DNA from: Rhizobium sp. ACO-34A
GTDB taxonomy: Bacteria; Pseudomonadota; Alphaproteobacteria; Rhizobiales; Rhizobiaceae
Assembly (NCBI GenBank): GCA_002600635.1
Contig: CP021372.1
Span: 62,001-126,000, forward strand
DNA: 64,000 nucleotides
Reading direction: 5' to 3'
A program made the position numbers and the translations under genes. This document shows, in pieces, positions 16,949 to 24,824 of this stretch (its first letter is position 1; each line of letters opens with the position of its first letter). A model generated the notes under the pieces. That model saw nothing but the letters and a program-made list of their open reading frames with translations. It was not told the DNA's origin and searched no databases.

Positions 16949-17845
16949 TCAGGCCCCGGCAGCCTTGCCGCGAACTTCGGTATCCGCCCATTTTTCCAGG
17001 GGACGGATGATGGCCGTCATGTCGGCTGAAGGGCCGCAATCGGCCTTGGTGATCGAGAAGAGCATCCGCACCGCATTGCCGACCAGCATGGGTACGCCGA
17101 GGCGATCGGCTTCTTCAAGGCAAAGGCGGATGTCTTTCAGCGACAATCCGATGGCGAAGCCGAAGTCGAAGCCGCGCGGCAGAACGAAACGCGGGATCTT
17201 GTCGACGCTCGCGGAGGTGCGGCCGGATCCGGCATTGAGCACCTCGATCATGACGTCGGCATCGAGGCCGGCCTTGGCGCCCATCACCATCGCCTCGGAG
17301 GTGATCGCCAGCGCCGCTGCCGAGCAGATGTTGTTGATGAGCTTCATCACCTGAGCCTTGCCGGGCTCTTCGGCGACGCGGATCACCTTGCCGAGCGTGA
17401 GAAGCATCGGCTCGACAACGGCGAAATCGGCCGACGGTCCGGCGGCCATCAGGGCGAGGCTGCCTTTCGTCGCGCCTGCGACGCCGCCCGATACCGGGCT
17501 GTCGACCAATGCGATGCCGGCCGCGGACAGGATCTCCGCCAGATCCATCTCGGCTTTCGGGCCTGTCGTCGAAAGATCGACGACGCGTTTCACGATACCG
17601 GGGTTTTCGGCAATGCTGCGGCCAACGGCCAGCACCACTTCAGGCGTGGGCAGCGACAGGAAAAGCGTCTCGGCGCGAGCGGTCAGCTCGGGAATGGTCG
17701 CCGCAGCTTCAGCGCCGGCATCCATCAGGGCGGCAACTGCCGCATCGACACGATCATTGACGACAAGCTTGTAGCCCGCACCGATGATGCGCTCCGCCAT
17801 CGGTCGGCCCATGTTGCCAAGGCCAATGAAACCAATCTCACTCAT
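16949..17845 (-). CDS. 3-hydroxyisobutyrate dehydrogenase-like NAD(P) oxidoreductase
   Basis: A 298-residue beta-hydroxyacid dehydrogenase, start fixed at 17845 because the protein then opens with the family's MSEIGFIGLGNMG. The GxGxxG cofactor loop (residues 8-13), substrate loop DSPVSGGVAGA (115-125), and catalytic Lys168 in QVMKLINN are all in place. The second half gives the helical dimer domain with GLSLKDIRLCLEEA. The family oxidises 3-hydroxy acids such as 3-hydroxyisobutyrate, or reduces semialdehydes such as tartronate semialdehyde. It lies in the B6-like operon between the SDR and MmgE/PrpD genes. A hydroxymethyl-substituted aliphatic acid left after cleavage of a pyridoxine ring would suit this chemistry. 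Confidence 0.88.
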   Translation of the reverse strand: MSEIGFIGLGNMGRPMAERIIGAGYKLVVNDRVDAAVAALMDAGAEAAATIPELTARAETLFLSLPTPEVVLAVGRSIAENPGIVKRVVDLSTTGPKAEMDLAEILSAAGIALVDSPVSGGVAGATKGSLALMAAGPSADFAVVEPMLLTLGKVIRVAEEPGKAQVMKLINNICSAAALAITSEAMVMGAKAGLDADVMIEVLNAGSGRTSASVDKIPRFVLPRGFDFGFAIGLSLKDIRLCLEEADRLGVPMLVGNAVRMLFSITKADCGPSADMTAIIRPLEKWADTEVRGKAAGA

Positions 17846-17874
17846 TTCACTCTCCTGTTGTCGCGGCCCGCTGT

Positions 17875-18657
17875 TCAAGCGAAAGACCAGCCATTGTCCA
17901 CGGGGATGGCCGCGCCGTTGATGCCCTCGCTGAAGGGGCCGCAAAGGAACTGCGCAAGCGCCGTCACCGTTTCTATCGGAATGAATTTGCCCCCCGGCTG
18001 CCGGGTGGAAAGGAAAAGCCGTTGCGCCTCGTCGCGGGAAATTCCTCTTTCCTCCGCCAAGGCTTCGATACGCCCGAGTGCCGAATCCGTTGCCATCAGG
18101 CCGGGGCAGATCGCATTGCAGGTGATGCGCGTCGATGCCAGTTCGAGCGCGATCGTGCGGGTCAGGCCAACCATGGCGTGCTTGGTGGTGACATAATCCG
18201 CCCGCCCGGCAAGCGCGATCAGGCTGTAGACCGAGGCCATGTTGATGATACGCCCCTGATTTCGCTCCCGCATTCCCGGCAGGCACGCCCGGATCAACCG
18301 GAACGGCGCGGAAAGATTGACCTCGAGCGCCCGATCCCAGTCCGCATCGCCGAGCGTTTCCACCGGCGACATCTTGCGAACCACCGCATTGTTGATCAGC
18401 ACATCGATCGCGCCGAGGTAACCTTCCGCTTCGGAAACGAGGCGCGAAGCAGCACCCGCTTCGGACAGGTCAGCTACGAGCGCGCCGACCGGCCGGCCCG
18501 TCTGTTCGGCCAGCAGATCGGCGGCGTCCCGTACCTCGGGCAGGACATCGGTGAGAAAGACCCTGTCGCCCGCCTTGGCAAAGGATCGCGCCAGCTCCAG
18601 CCCCAGACCGAGGGCGGAGCCGGTAATCAGGACGCCTCTTCCGCTCGGGGCATTCAT
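17875..18657 (-). CDS. SDR dehydrogenase, candidate pyridoxal 4-dehydrogenase
   Basis: A 260-residue classical short-chain dehydrogenase. The GSALGLG cofactor loop (13-19), NNA (89-91) and the full catalytic set Ser142, Tyr155, Lys159 (YVTTK) are visible, with a normal AICPG block and C-terminal PVDNGWSF. Its start overlaps the lactonase stop by 4 bp. In Mesorhizobium loti the enzyme oxidising pyridoxal hemiacetal to 4-pyridoxolactone is an SDR of about this length, and a lactonase follows. The same pairing here makes that role likely, but the sequence alone does not separate it from sugar or hydroxyacid dehydrogenases of the same clan. Confidence 0.85.
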   Translation of the reverse strand: MNAPSGRGVLITGSALGLGLELARSFAKAGDRVFLTDVLPEVRDAADLLAEQTGRPVGALVADLSEAGAASRLVSEAEGYLGAIDVLINNAVVRKMSPVETLGDADWDRALEVNLSAPFRLIRACLPGMRERNQGRIINMASVYSLIALAGRADYVTTKHAMVGLTRTIALELASTRITCNAICPGLMATDSALGRIEALAEERGISRDEAQRLFLSTRQPGGKFIPIETVTALAQFLCGPFSEGINGAAIPVDNGWSFA

Positions 18658-19511
18658 CGCGCCAGTTCCTCCCAGGTGAGCGCAGGCGCAACATCCAGCC
18701 GGACGACGACGCCTTCCAGTTCCGTTGAAGCCGGCGGATAGGCGCGCATCACTGCCGGATCATGCCCCGGCACGATGTGATCGAGGCTGGGCGCAAGTTC
18801 GATCAGCCTCGAATAGCCGCGAATGAGCGCAGCCTCGTCGAAGAGCACCGGGAAGGGATTGCGCCGTTCCATGTTGGCGTAGAAATGCGTGGCATCCGAC
18901 GCCAGAACGACCCAACCGCGTCTGGTCATGACACGCACGGCCTGCAGGCCGGCGCTATGGCCCGGTATCGAATGCAGCCAGAGACCCGGAACAAGCTCCC
19001 GGTCGCCTCTATGGAACTCGATCTTGCCGGCATAGAGGCTTCGGATATAGGCGACGATATTCTCGACATCGAACGGCCCACGCGCCTTTGCGTCGCACAT
19101 GCAGGGACCCGTGGCATGTCCGGCTTCATCGACCTGGAGATGGAACCGAGCGGAAGGAAAATCCCCCAGGGTCCCGGCGTGATCGTAATGAAGATGCGTC
19201 AGGACGACCTGCGAAACCTCGCGGGCATTAACGCCAAGCAGGGCGAGCGCATCCTTGGGATCGCGCAGCAAGGTGCGTCCGCGTGCCTTCGCCGCTTCGA
19301 TGCCGAAGCCTGTGTCGATGACGAACACCTCGTCTTCACGACGGGCAAGCCAGATAAAATAGTCGAGATTTTCTCCCGCCTCGTGCGGGTCGTCGGCATG
19401 GAGGAAGTTGTCCTTGGCAGTTCTCCCGCTGTGCACGGCATACCGCAGGGCATAGAGTTCGAATGGCGCAATTCCTGCATCGGGCTCCGCCATCGGGTCA
19501 ATCATGCTCAT
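18654..19511 (-). CDS. Metallo-beta-lactamase-fold lactonase, candidate 4-pyridoxolactonase
   Basis: A 285-residue hydrolase of the AHL-lactonase branch of the metallo-beta-lactamase superfamily. The zinc ligands are all present: His106-x-His108-x-Asp110-His111 (THLHYDH), His185 (PGHSAG), Asp206 (ASDATHF) and His250 (VPGHDP). There is no signal peptide, so it acts in the cytoplasm. It leads the minus-strand operon and overlaps the SDR gene by 4 bp. 4-pyridoxolactonase of M. loti belongs to this superfamily, so ring opening of 4-pyridoxolactone to 4-pyridoxate is the favoured role. A general N-acyl-homoserine lactonase is the alternative, though it would not explain the operon. Confidence 0.82.
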   Translation of the reverse strand: MSMIDPMAEPDAGIAPFELYALRYAVHSGRTAKDNFLHADDPHEAGENLDYFIWLARREDEVFVIDTGFGIEAAKARGRTLLRDPKDALALLGVNAREVSQVVLTHLHYDHAGTLGDFPSARFHLQVDEAGHATGPCMCDAKARGPFDVENIVAYIRSLYAGKIEFHRGDRELVPGLWLHSIPGHSAGLQAVRVMTRRGWVVLASDATHFYANMERRNPFPVLFDEAALIRGYSRLIELAPSLDHIVPGHDPAVMRAYPPASTELEGVVVRLDVAPALTWEELAR

Positions 19512-19558
19512 TCAATCCTCGTCGCAATCAGGTGGCGGATGCGGAAAAGGCTCCTACG

Positions 19559-19580
19559 ATATGACCGTAATCTTGTCATA
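19559..19580. promoter_or_regulatory. Operator-like repeats in the divergent promoter of the catabolic cluster
   Basis: Two overlapping signals are seen. TATGAC-N9-GTCATA (19560-19580) is a perfect 6-bp inverted repeat. Overlapping it, 19559-19573 matches the GntR palindrome at 13884 in 11 of 15 positions, including the ACCGTA core. The place, between two divergent operons of one pathway, is where a pathway regulator should bind. Confidence 0.45.
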
Positions 19581-19587
19581 CAATCTA

Positions 19588-19615
19588 TTGACAGGTCAAG
19601 TCCGGCGTGTCTAGT
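19588..19615 (+). promoter_or_regulatory. Candidate sigma-70 promoter for the plus-strand catabolic operon
   Basis: TTGACA at 19588-19593 and TCTAGT at 19610-19615 with a 16-bp spacer lie about 70 bp upstream of the PcaC-like gene, next to the operator-like repeats. Confidence 0.4.
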
Positions 19616-19684
19616 CTGAACCATCAGGACGGCAGAGTGACCGGTTCGACAACTGCCTGCCTACCCACCTTAACGGAGAGATGC

Positions 19685-20086
19685 ATGACTCGTCCTGAAT
19701 TCAGCGGTGAACAATTCCAGAAAGGTCTGCAGGTAAGGCGTGAAGTTCTCGGCGATGCATATGTGGCACCGTCGCTTGCCAGCGCCGACGACCTCACCGC
19801 TCCCTTGCAGAAGCTCGTGACAGAGTGGTGCTGGGGGGAAATCTGGACCCGCCCGGGACTGGAGCGCAAGACCCGCAGTTTCCTCAATCTCGCGATGCTG
19901 ACGGCCCTCAATCGCCCGCACGAGATCAAGATCCATGTCCGCGGCGCGCTGAACAACGGGGTGACGGAGGAAGAGATCGTCGAAGTCATCCTGCAGGCGG
20001 CGATCTATTGCGGCGTTCCGGCGGCGCTGGACGCGATGCGGGTTGCGACGGAAGTGATCCGTCAGGTGCGCGAAGAAAAAGCTTGA
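19685..20086 (+). CDS. Carboxymuconolactone decarboxylase (PcaC-like) family protein
   Basis: A 133-residue protein covering a single AhpD-like helical domain, the length of PcaC. The ATG at 19685 follows CGGAGAG. Blocks shared with gamma-carboxymuconolactone decarboxylases are GLQVRREVLGDAYV, WGEIWTRPGLERKTRSFLNLAMLTAL and HVRGALNNGVTEEEIVEVILQAAIYCGVPAA. There is no CxxC redox motif, so it is a decarboxylase-type rather than a peroxidase-type member. It is the first gene of an eight-gene plus-strand operon. After pyridine ring cleavage a beta,gamma-unsaturated acid or lactone could be decarboxylated by it. The specific substrate is inferred from context only. Confidence 0.87.
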   Translation: MTRPEFSGEQFQKGLQVRREVLGDAYVAPSLASADDLTAPLQKLVTEWCWGEIWTRPGLERKTRSFLNLAMLTALNRPHEIKIHVRGALNNGVTEEEIVEVILQAAIYCGVPAALDAMRVATEVIRQVREEKA

Positions 20087-20144
20087 TCTAGCCCTGGCGC
20101 CCGAGGGGCGCGAGCGGCAATCCGAATTCCAACAGGAGGCCCAA

Positions 20145-21635
20145 ATGACAGAGACGGGAACGCTGAAGTCCACAAAGGACGCGCCTCACAGGCTCAAGAC
20201 TGGTGAGGAATACAAGGAATCGCTCAAGGATAACCGCCAGATCTGGGTTGGCGGCGAAAAACTGAACTCGGTTTATGACGAACCGGCGCTGGCACGGGGC
20301 ATCGACCTGCTGGCCTCGATGTTCGACGACCAGTTCACCGAGGAACATGCCGACGCGACCACCTATTATGACGAAAAGGTAGGCGCTGTCCTCAGTCGGT
20401 CCTGGCAGATCCCGCGCACCAAGGAAGACCTTGCAGCGCGTCGCAGGATGATCGAATACACCTCGCTCAAGACCGCCGGCACCTTTGGCCGCCCGCCGGA
20501 TCTCGCGCCGTCCATCGTCGTCGGTCTCTACGCCTACCTGCCGACCTTCAAGAAGAAGAAGTCCCTGATCGAAGGCATCGATCCTGACTTTGCCGAAAAC
20601 ATTGAACGCTACATGGAATACGGTCAGAACAACAACCTGACCGCATCGGAAAGCCTTGCCGGCCCCCAGGCCGACCGCTCGTCGCCCAAGGCCTCCGAGG
20701 CTTCGCTGCTCAAGGCGCGCAAGGTCACCAAGGACGGCGTCTACATCTACGGCGCCAAGACGGTCGGCTCCATCGCCGCCCAGGCAAACGACATCTTCTT
20801 CACCAATCTCGGCGGCATTCAGGAAACCCCGGCGGACGCCTGCATCTGGGGCTCGGTGCCGATCGACACCCCCGGTATCAAGATGATCTCGCGCGAAATG
20901 GTATCGCAGCCATTGTCCAGCAAGTTCGATCATCCGGTCTCCAGCCTCGGTGAGGAAGCCGATCAGTTCATCGTCTTCGACAACGTCTTCGTTCCGAAGG
21001 AGCGGCTTTTCAATCTCGGCGATCCGACCGCGATGAGCTACTACGGTCCGGTCTGCGTTTTCGCGCACTGGCACGTGCTCACCCGTCTGGCCGTCAAGGC
21101 GGAACTGTTCGTCGGCGCAGGGCAGATGGTGCTCGACTATCTCGGCACCGGCAAGATCCCTGCCGTGCAGATGATGCTCGGCCAACTCGTCGAATACGCC
21201 CAGACGCTGCGCGCCTTCGTGACGGCGGCAGAAGCTCTCGCCGTGCCGACGGAAGGCGATGTGATGCGCCCGGATGTCGGGATGCTGACGGCGGGTCGTC
21301 TCTACTCGATCGAGAACTACCCCAAGATCATCCACATCCTCCAGGAAATGTGCGGTCAGGGTCTCGTCATGCGCTTCGGCAAGAAGGCCTTCGACAATCC
21401 GGATGTCGGTCACTTCCTGCACGAACTCCTGCCCGGCCATGGCGTGTCGGCAATGGTCAAGGAACAGCTGATGAATTTCATCTGGGACATGACCTCCGGC
21501 TCGCTTGCCGGCCGCGTCGCATTGTTCGAAAACGTCAATGCCACGCCAGCCCCCGCTCTTCGCGCAAGACTTTACAACGAAGTCAAGCGCGACGGATATG
21601 TCGCTCAGGTGAAGAAGATCGCCGGCATCGAGTGA
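20145..21635 (+). CDS. Two-component flavin monooxygenase, oxygenase subunit (HpaB family)
   Basis: A 496-residue oxygenase of the 4-hydroxyphenylacetate 3-hydroxylase large-subunit family, with an acyl-CoA-dehydrogenase-like fold that takes reduced flavin from a separate reductase and inserts one oxygen into a phenolic ring. The N-terminal TGEEYKESLKDNRQIWVGGEKL block, the AGPQADRSSPK segment (family TQPQ.DR), and the C-terminal ISF-like MCGQGLVMRFG and FIWDMTSGSLAGR blocks are typical. A flavin reductase gene lies four genes downstream, the matching second component. In this operon the likely substrate is a 3-hydroxypyridine. Hydroxylation para to that hydroxyl would make the 2,5-dihydroxypyridine pattern needed by the dioxygenase at 25475. 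Confidence 0.9.
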   Translation: MTETGTLKSTKDAPHRLKTGEEYKESLKDNRQIWVGGEKLNSVYDEPALARGIDLLASMFDDQFTEEHADATTYYDEKVGAVLSRSWQIPRTKEDLAARRRMIEYTSLKTAGTFGRPPDLAPSIVVGLYAYLPTFKKKKSLIEGIDPDFAENIERYMEYGQNNNLTASESLAGPQADRSSPKASEASLLKARKVTKDGVYIYGAKTVGSIAAQANDIFFTNLGGIQETPADACIWGSVPIDTPGIKMISREMVSQPLSSKFDHPVSSLGEEADQFIVFDNVFVPKERLFNLGDPTAMSYYGPVCVFAHWHVLTRLAVKAELFVGAGQMVLDYLGTGKIPAVQMMLGQLVEYAQTLRAFVTAAEALAVPTEGDVMRPDVGMLTAGRLYSIENYPKIIHILQEMCGQGLVMRFGKKAFDNPDVGHFLHELLPGHGVSAMVKEQLMNFIWDMTSGSLAGRVALFENVNATPAPALRARLYNEVKRDGYVAQVKKIAGIE

Positions 21636-21645
21636 ACTCAAGTCG

Positions 21646-21680
21646 ACCCCGCCCGACCCAGTGAAGGGCGGGGTTCTCTT
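21646..21680 (+). terminator. Hairpin within the operon after the HpaB-like gene
   Basis: A 9-bp GC-rich stem (21646-21654 with 21666-21674) is followed by TCTCTTT. It looks like a weak intrinsic terminator between the monooxygenase and SnoaL-like genes, so the later genes may be expressed less than the first two. Confidence 0.6.
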
Positions 21681-21704
21681 TGTCCGACAATGCGGGAGCC
21701 CGTG

Positions 21705-22091
21705 ATGGATCACGCCACGCTCATTGACTGCCTCTACCATGCCTACGCGTCGCGCGACGCGGATCAGGTGGCCTCTCTCTATCATCCCGACGGCTGGCAC
21801 GAGGAAGTCGCGATGTCCAAACGTCGCGAAGGCCACACGGCCCTTGCGGAGGGACTTGTCGGCTTCTGGCGGATGCTCCCCGACGTTTCGTGGGACCGGC
21901 GCGGTTATATTCGGGCCGCCGATCAGATCGCCGTTCCCTATTTCATGACCGGTACGTTCACGCCTCGCGGCGACGGGACCCCAAGGCAGATCGCGCTCGA
22001 CGGCCTCCACATCTTCGAGATCCGCGACGGCCTGATTGCCTCCAGCAAGGACATGTGGGACCTCGACATCTTCAAGATGCAGATGGGCTGA
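21705..22091 (+). CDS. SnoaL/NTF2-like protein
   Basis: A 128-residue single-domain protein with the cone-shaped alpha+beta NTF2 fold. It shows an N-terminal helix pair (LIDCLYHAYASRDADQVASLYHPD), the W-H-E turn, and strands ending IALDGLHIFEIRDGLIASSKDMWDLDIF. I start it at 21705, behind GGGAG, instead of the ATG at 21690. Members include polyketide cyclases, dehydratases and small isomerases. No unique catalytic residue can be assigned. It sits between the hydroxylase and the first amidase, so it may isomerise or dehydrate a pathway intermediate, or be a non-catalytic accessory. The function is unassigned. Confidence 0.8.
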   Translation: MDHATLIDCLYHAYASRDADQVASLYHPDGWHEEVAMSKRREGHTALAEGLVGFWRMLPDVSWDRRGYIRAADQIAVPYFMTGTFTPRGDGTPRQIALDGLHIFEIRDGLIASSKDMWDLDIFKMQMG

Positions 22092-22095
22092 ACCG

Positions 22096-23514
22096 ATGGA
22101 TGATCTTGCGACACTGGACGGCATCGCTTTATCCGGTTTGATTGCCAGACGGGAAATCAGCGCCGGCGAAGTCCTCGAAGCGGCGATCGAGCGTATCGAG
22201 CGGCTGAACCCGAAACTGAACGCCGTGGTGCATGAGCATTTCGATCTCGCCCGCAAGCAGGTGGAGGCCGGATTGCCGAACAGCCCCCTTTCGGGCGTTC
22301 CCACACTCCTGAAGAACACCGGCTTCGAAGCCGAGGGCATGATCCTGTCGACCGGATCCGAACTGCTGCGCAACAATGTCAGCAAGCGGGATTCCACGAT
22401 TACCGCGCGCTACAAGGCGGCGGGCATGGTGATCCTGGGCAAGTCCAACACGCCGGAATTCGCCCTCAGCTTCACAACCGAACCCGATGCGTTCAGCCCC
22501 ACCCGCAATCCCTGGGACCTTGAGCGCACGGCCGGCGGTTCGTCCGGTGGTTCAACCGCCGCCGTGGCGAGCGGCATGGTTCCGATTGCCAACAGCTCGG
22601 ACGGCGCCGGTTCGACGAGACTTCCGGCAAGCCATTGCGGCCTGTTCGGCTTCAAACCGTCGCGGCTGGTCAATCCCGTCGGTCCCGCCACAGCCGAGGC
22701 AATCGGCGGCATGTCGACCCCGCATGCAGTCTCCTGGTCGGTTCGGGACAATGCCGCCATGCTCGACATATCCGCCGGCGGAGACGCGGGCGATCCCTGG
22801 GCTTCGCCGGCCACTACGGGAAGCTATCTTGCAGCCGTCGACAAGACGCCACCGCGCCTGAAGATTGCGATGATCGTCGATGTACCCACCGGTAGCCCTG
22901 TCGAACCGGACATGGTTGCGAGCGTCGAGGAGACGGCACGTCTTCTGGAAGGCCTCGGCCACCATGTCGAAAAGGTCAGGGATGCGGGTTATGACGCTGA
23001 AGCGCTGAAAGCCGCCTGGCGCATCGTCGTCGGGGTCAATGTCGCACTGGGCGTGACTAGCGGAGACCCGGCCTCGCCGAACCTGTCCAGGCTCGAGCCC
23101 GTCAATCAGGAATGGGTCCGCGAGGCGCTGACCGTTCCGGGTACACGCTACCTCTGGGCGATCAACCAGCTTCACGCCTCGTCGCGTGCGCTTGCGGCGT
23201 TTTTCAGCCGGTACGACGTCATGCTGACGCCCGCGGCGGCGGAACCGGCTCCCTTGCTGGGGAAGCTCGCCGGCCGCGGCAAGACGCTCGACGAATTCTA
23301 TGACCTGTTCTGGTCGCACTCGCCCTTCACCGCTGTTTTCAACAGCTCGGGCTGCCCGGCGATGTCGGTTCCGCTGGGCATGAGTGCGAAAGGCCTGCCT
23401 GTCGGATCGCATTTCGGTGCAGCCTTCGGCAAGGATGCCCTGCTTCTTTCGCTGGCCGCGGAGCTTGAGCGTTCCGCTCCGTGGATCAACCGGCGACCCG
23501 CCCTGTTCGGCTGA
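22096..23514 (+). CDS. Amidase-signature hydrolase 1
   Basis: A 472-residue amidase-signature enzyme that hydrolyses a C-N amide bond using a Ser-cisSer-Lys triad. Lys73 (LLKNTG), the GGSSGGS loop at 147-153 and nucleophile Ser173 (SSDGAGSTRLPA) are present. It starts 4 bp after the SnoaL-like stop. NicX-type ring cleavage yields an N-acyl amic acid that still carries two amide bonds. Described nicotinate clusters remove these with an alpha/beta-hydrolase deformylase and an isochorismatase-like amidase, neither of which I find here. Two successive amidase-signature enzymes could take over both steps. The specificity is not readable. Confidence 0.9.
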   Translation: MDDLATLDGIALSGLIARREISAGEVLEAAIERIERLNPKLNAVVHEHFDLARKQVEAGLPNSPLSGVPTLLKNTGFEAEGMILSTGSELLRNNVSKRDSTITARYKAAGMVILGKSNTPEFALSFTTEPDAFSPTRNPWDLERTAGGSSGGSTAAVASGMVPIANSSDGAGSTRLPASHCGLFGFKPSRLVNPVGPATAEAIGGMSTPHAVSWSVRDNAAMLDISAGGDAGDPWASPATTGSYLAAVDKTPPRLKIAMIVDVPTGSPVEPDMVASVEETARLLEGLGHHVEKVRDAGYDAEALKAAWRIVVGVNVALGVTSGDPASPNLSRLEPVNQEWVREALTVPGTRYLWAINQLHASSRALAAFFSRYDVMLTPAAAEPAPLLGKLAGRGKTLDEFYDLFWSHSPFTAVFNSSGCPAMSVPLGMSAKGLPVGSHFGAAFGKDALLLSLAAELERSAPWINRRPALFG

Positions 23515-23525
23515 GGAGAAATCTC

Positions 23526-24824
23526 GTGCAAGACAAAGAAATCCTCGCATTGAGCGCCCGCGACATCGCTTCGGCCGTCCGTTCGCGTGCGCTTACGGTG
23601 CGCGCCGTCACCGAGGCGCATCTGAAGCATATCGAGGAGACCGACGAGCCGGTGATGGCATGGCAGCACCTCGACGCGGATCAGGCGCTTGCCTCCGCCG
23701 ACGCAATGGATCGGCAGGGCGTGACGGGTCTCCTCGCAGGCGTGCCGATCGGCGTGAAGGACGTGATCGACACCGCCGATATGCCGACAGGCTATGGTAC
23801 CTCGATCTATGATGGCTTTCAGCCTCCATGGGATGCGGCATGTGTGCAGAATGCCAGCAACGCCGGAGGATTGATCCTTGGCAAGACCGTCAGCACCGAA
23901 CTGGCGATGGCGAGCCCGAACAAGACGCGCAATCCGCACAACCCCGCCCACACCCCCGGTGGCTCGTCATCGGGCTCGTGCGCCGCGGTCGCAGCCGGCA
24001 TGGTGCCGATAGCCTTCGGCACGCAGACTTCCGGCTCGGTCATTCGCCCGGCAAGTTTCTGCGGCGTCACGGCATTCAAGCCGAGCTTCGGGCTGATCAA
24101 CACCGTCGGCATCAAGGTGCTCTGCCATAGTCTCGATACGCTCGGCATCATCACGCGCAATATCGGCGATGCGGCCCATTGCGCTGCGGCTCTCAGCGGC
24201 CGGTCCGATCTGGAGAACCCGACCCCGCCAGCGCGGCCGCGAATCGGCATCCTGACCGGAACTCGTCTCGACAAGGCAGACGGCAGCTCGCTCGAGGCAG
24301 TCGAGCGGCTCGCAGCCATCGCGGAAACGGCCGGTGCGGAAACAACGGTCATCCCGGCACCCGCCTGGTATGACGGTATCTTCGATCTGCACGAAGCCGT
24401 CATGGGCTGGGAAGTGACCCACTCGCTTGCTTCCGAAATCGCCCGGCACTGGGATGGATTGACACCGGTCACGAGGGCCATGCTGGAAGATCAGGGACGC
24501 GTGGATGAGATCCGCTACCGCTCGGCCATGGCCGAAATCCCGGGCATCCGCCATCTGATGGACGCGATCCTGTCCCGCTTCGATGCCGTGCTGACGCTGG
24601 CCGCTCCCGGTGAAGCGCCGAAGGGTACTGCGACGGGCGATCCGATCTTCAATCGGCTCTGGAGTGTCCTGCAGGTGCCGCTGGTCTGCCTGCCGGTCAC
24701 TAAGGGACCGCAGGGGCTTCCCGTCGGCGTCCAGCTTGTCGGCGCGCGCGGTTCGGACCATCGGCTGGTCTCCGCCGCACAGTTCCTGGAAACCGCCATC
24801 GCTGCCAAAGGAGGGATCAAATGA
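23526..24824 (+). CDS. Amidase-signature hydrolase 2
   Basis: A 432-residue amidase-signature enzyme, paralogous in family but clearly diverged from the gene before it. I place the start at the GTG 23526 behind GAGGAGA. The triad residues are Lys78 (GVKDVID), the GGSSSGS loop (145-151) and Ser171 (GTQTSGSVIRPASFCG). The C-terminus PLVCLPVTKGPQGLPVGVQLVG is typical. Its stop overlaps the flavin reductase start by 4 bp, tying it to the monooxygenase system. Likely roles are hydrolysis of the amic acid or the N-acyl amide formed after ring cleavage. GatA-like tRNA amidotransferase function is unlikely given the operon. Confidence 0.9.
   Translation: MQDKEILALSARDIASAVRSRALTVRAVTEAHLKHIEETDEPVMAWQHLDADQALASADAMDRQGVTGLLAGVPIGVKDVIDTADMPTGYGTSIYDGFQPPWDAACVQNASNAGGLILGKTVSTELAMASPNKTRNPHNPAHTPGGSSSGSCAAVAAGMVPIAFGTQTSGSVIRPASFCGVTAFKPSFGLINTVGIKVLCHSLDTLGIITRNIGDAAHCAAALSGRSDLENPTPPARPRIGILTGTRLDKADGSSLEAVERLAAIAETAGAETTVIPAPAWYDGIFDLHEAVMGWEVTHSLASEIARHWDGLTPVTRAMLEDQGRVDEIRYRSAMAEIPGIRHLMDAILSRFDAVLTLAAPGEAPKGTATGDPIFNRLWSVLQVPLVCLPVTKGPQGLPVGVQLVGARGSDHRLVSAAQFLETAIAAKGGIK

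Noticed and set aside
18654..19511. Quorum-quenching AHL lactonase as the main function of the metallo-hydrolase
   Set aside because: The fold fits, but translational coupling to the SDR and presence in the B6-like operon make a pathway lactonase the better explanation. It is kept only as an alternative.
20088..22397. A 769-codon open frame on the minus strand opposite the HpaB-like and SnoaL-like genes
   Set aside because: It is an antisense shadow of GC-rich coding DNA: no domain is recognisable, its composition is biased to His, Arg and Asp, and the plus-strand genes are convincing.
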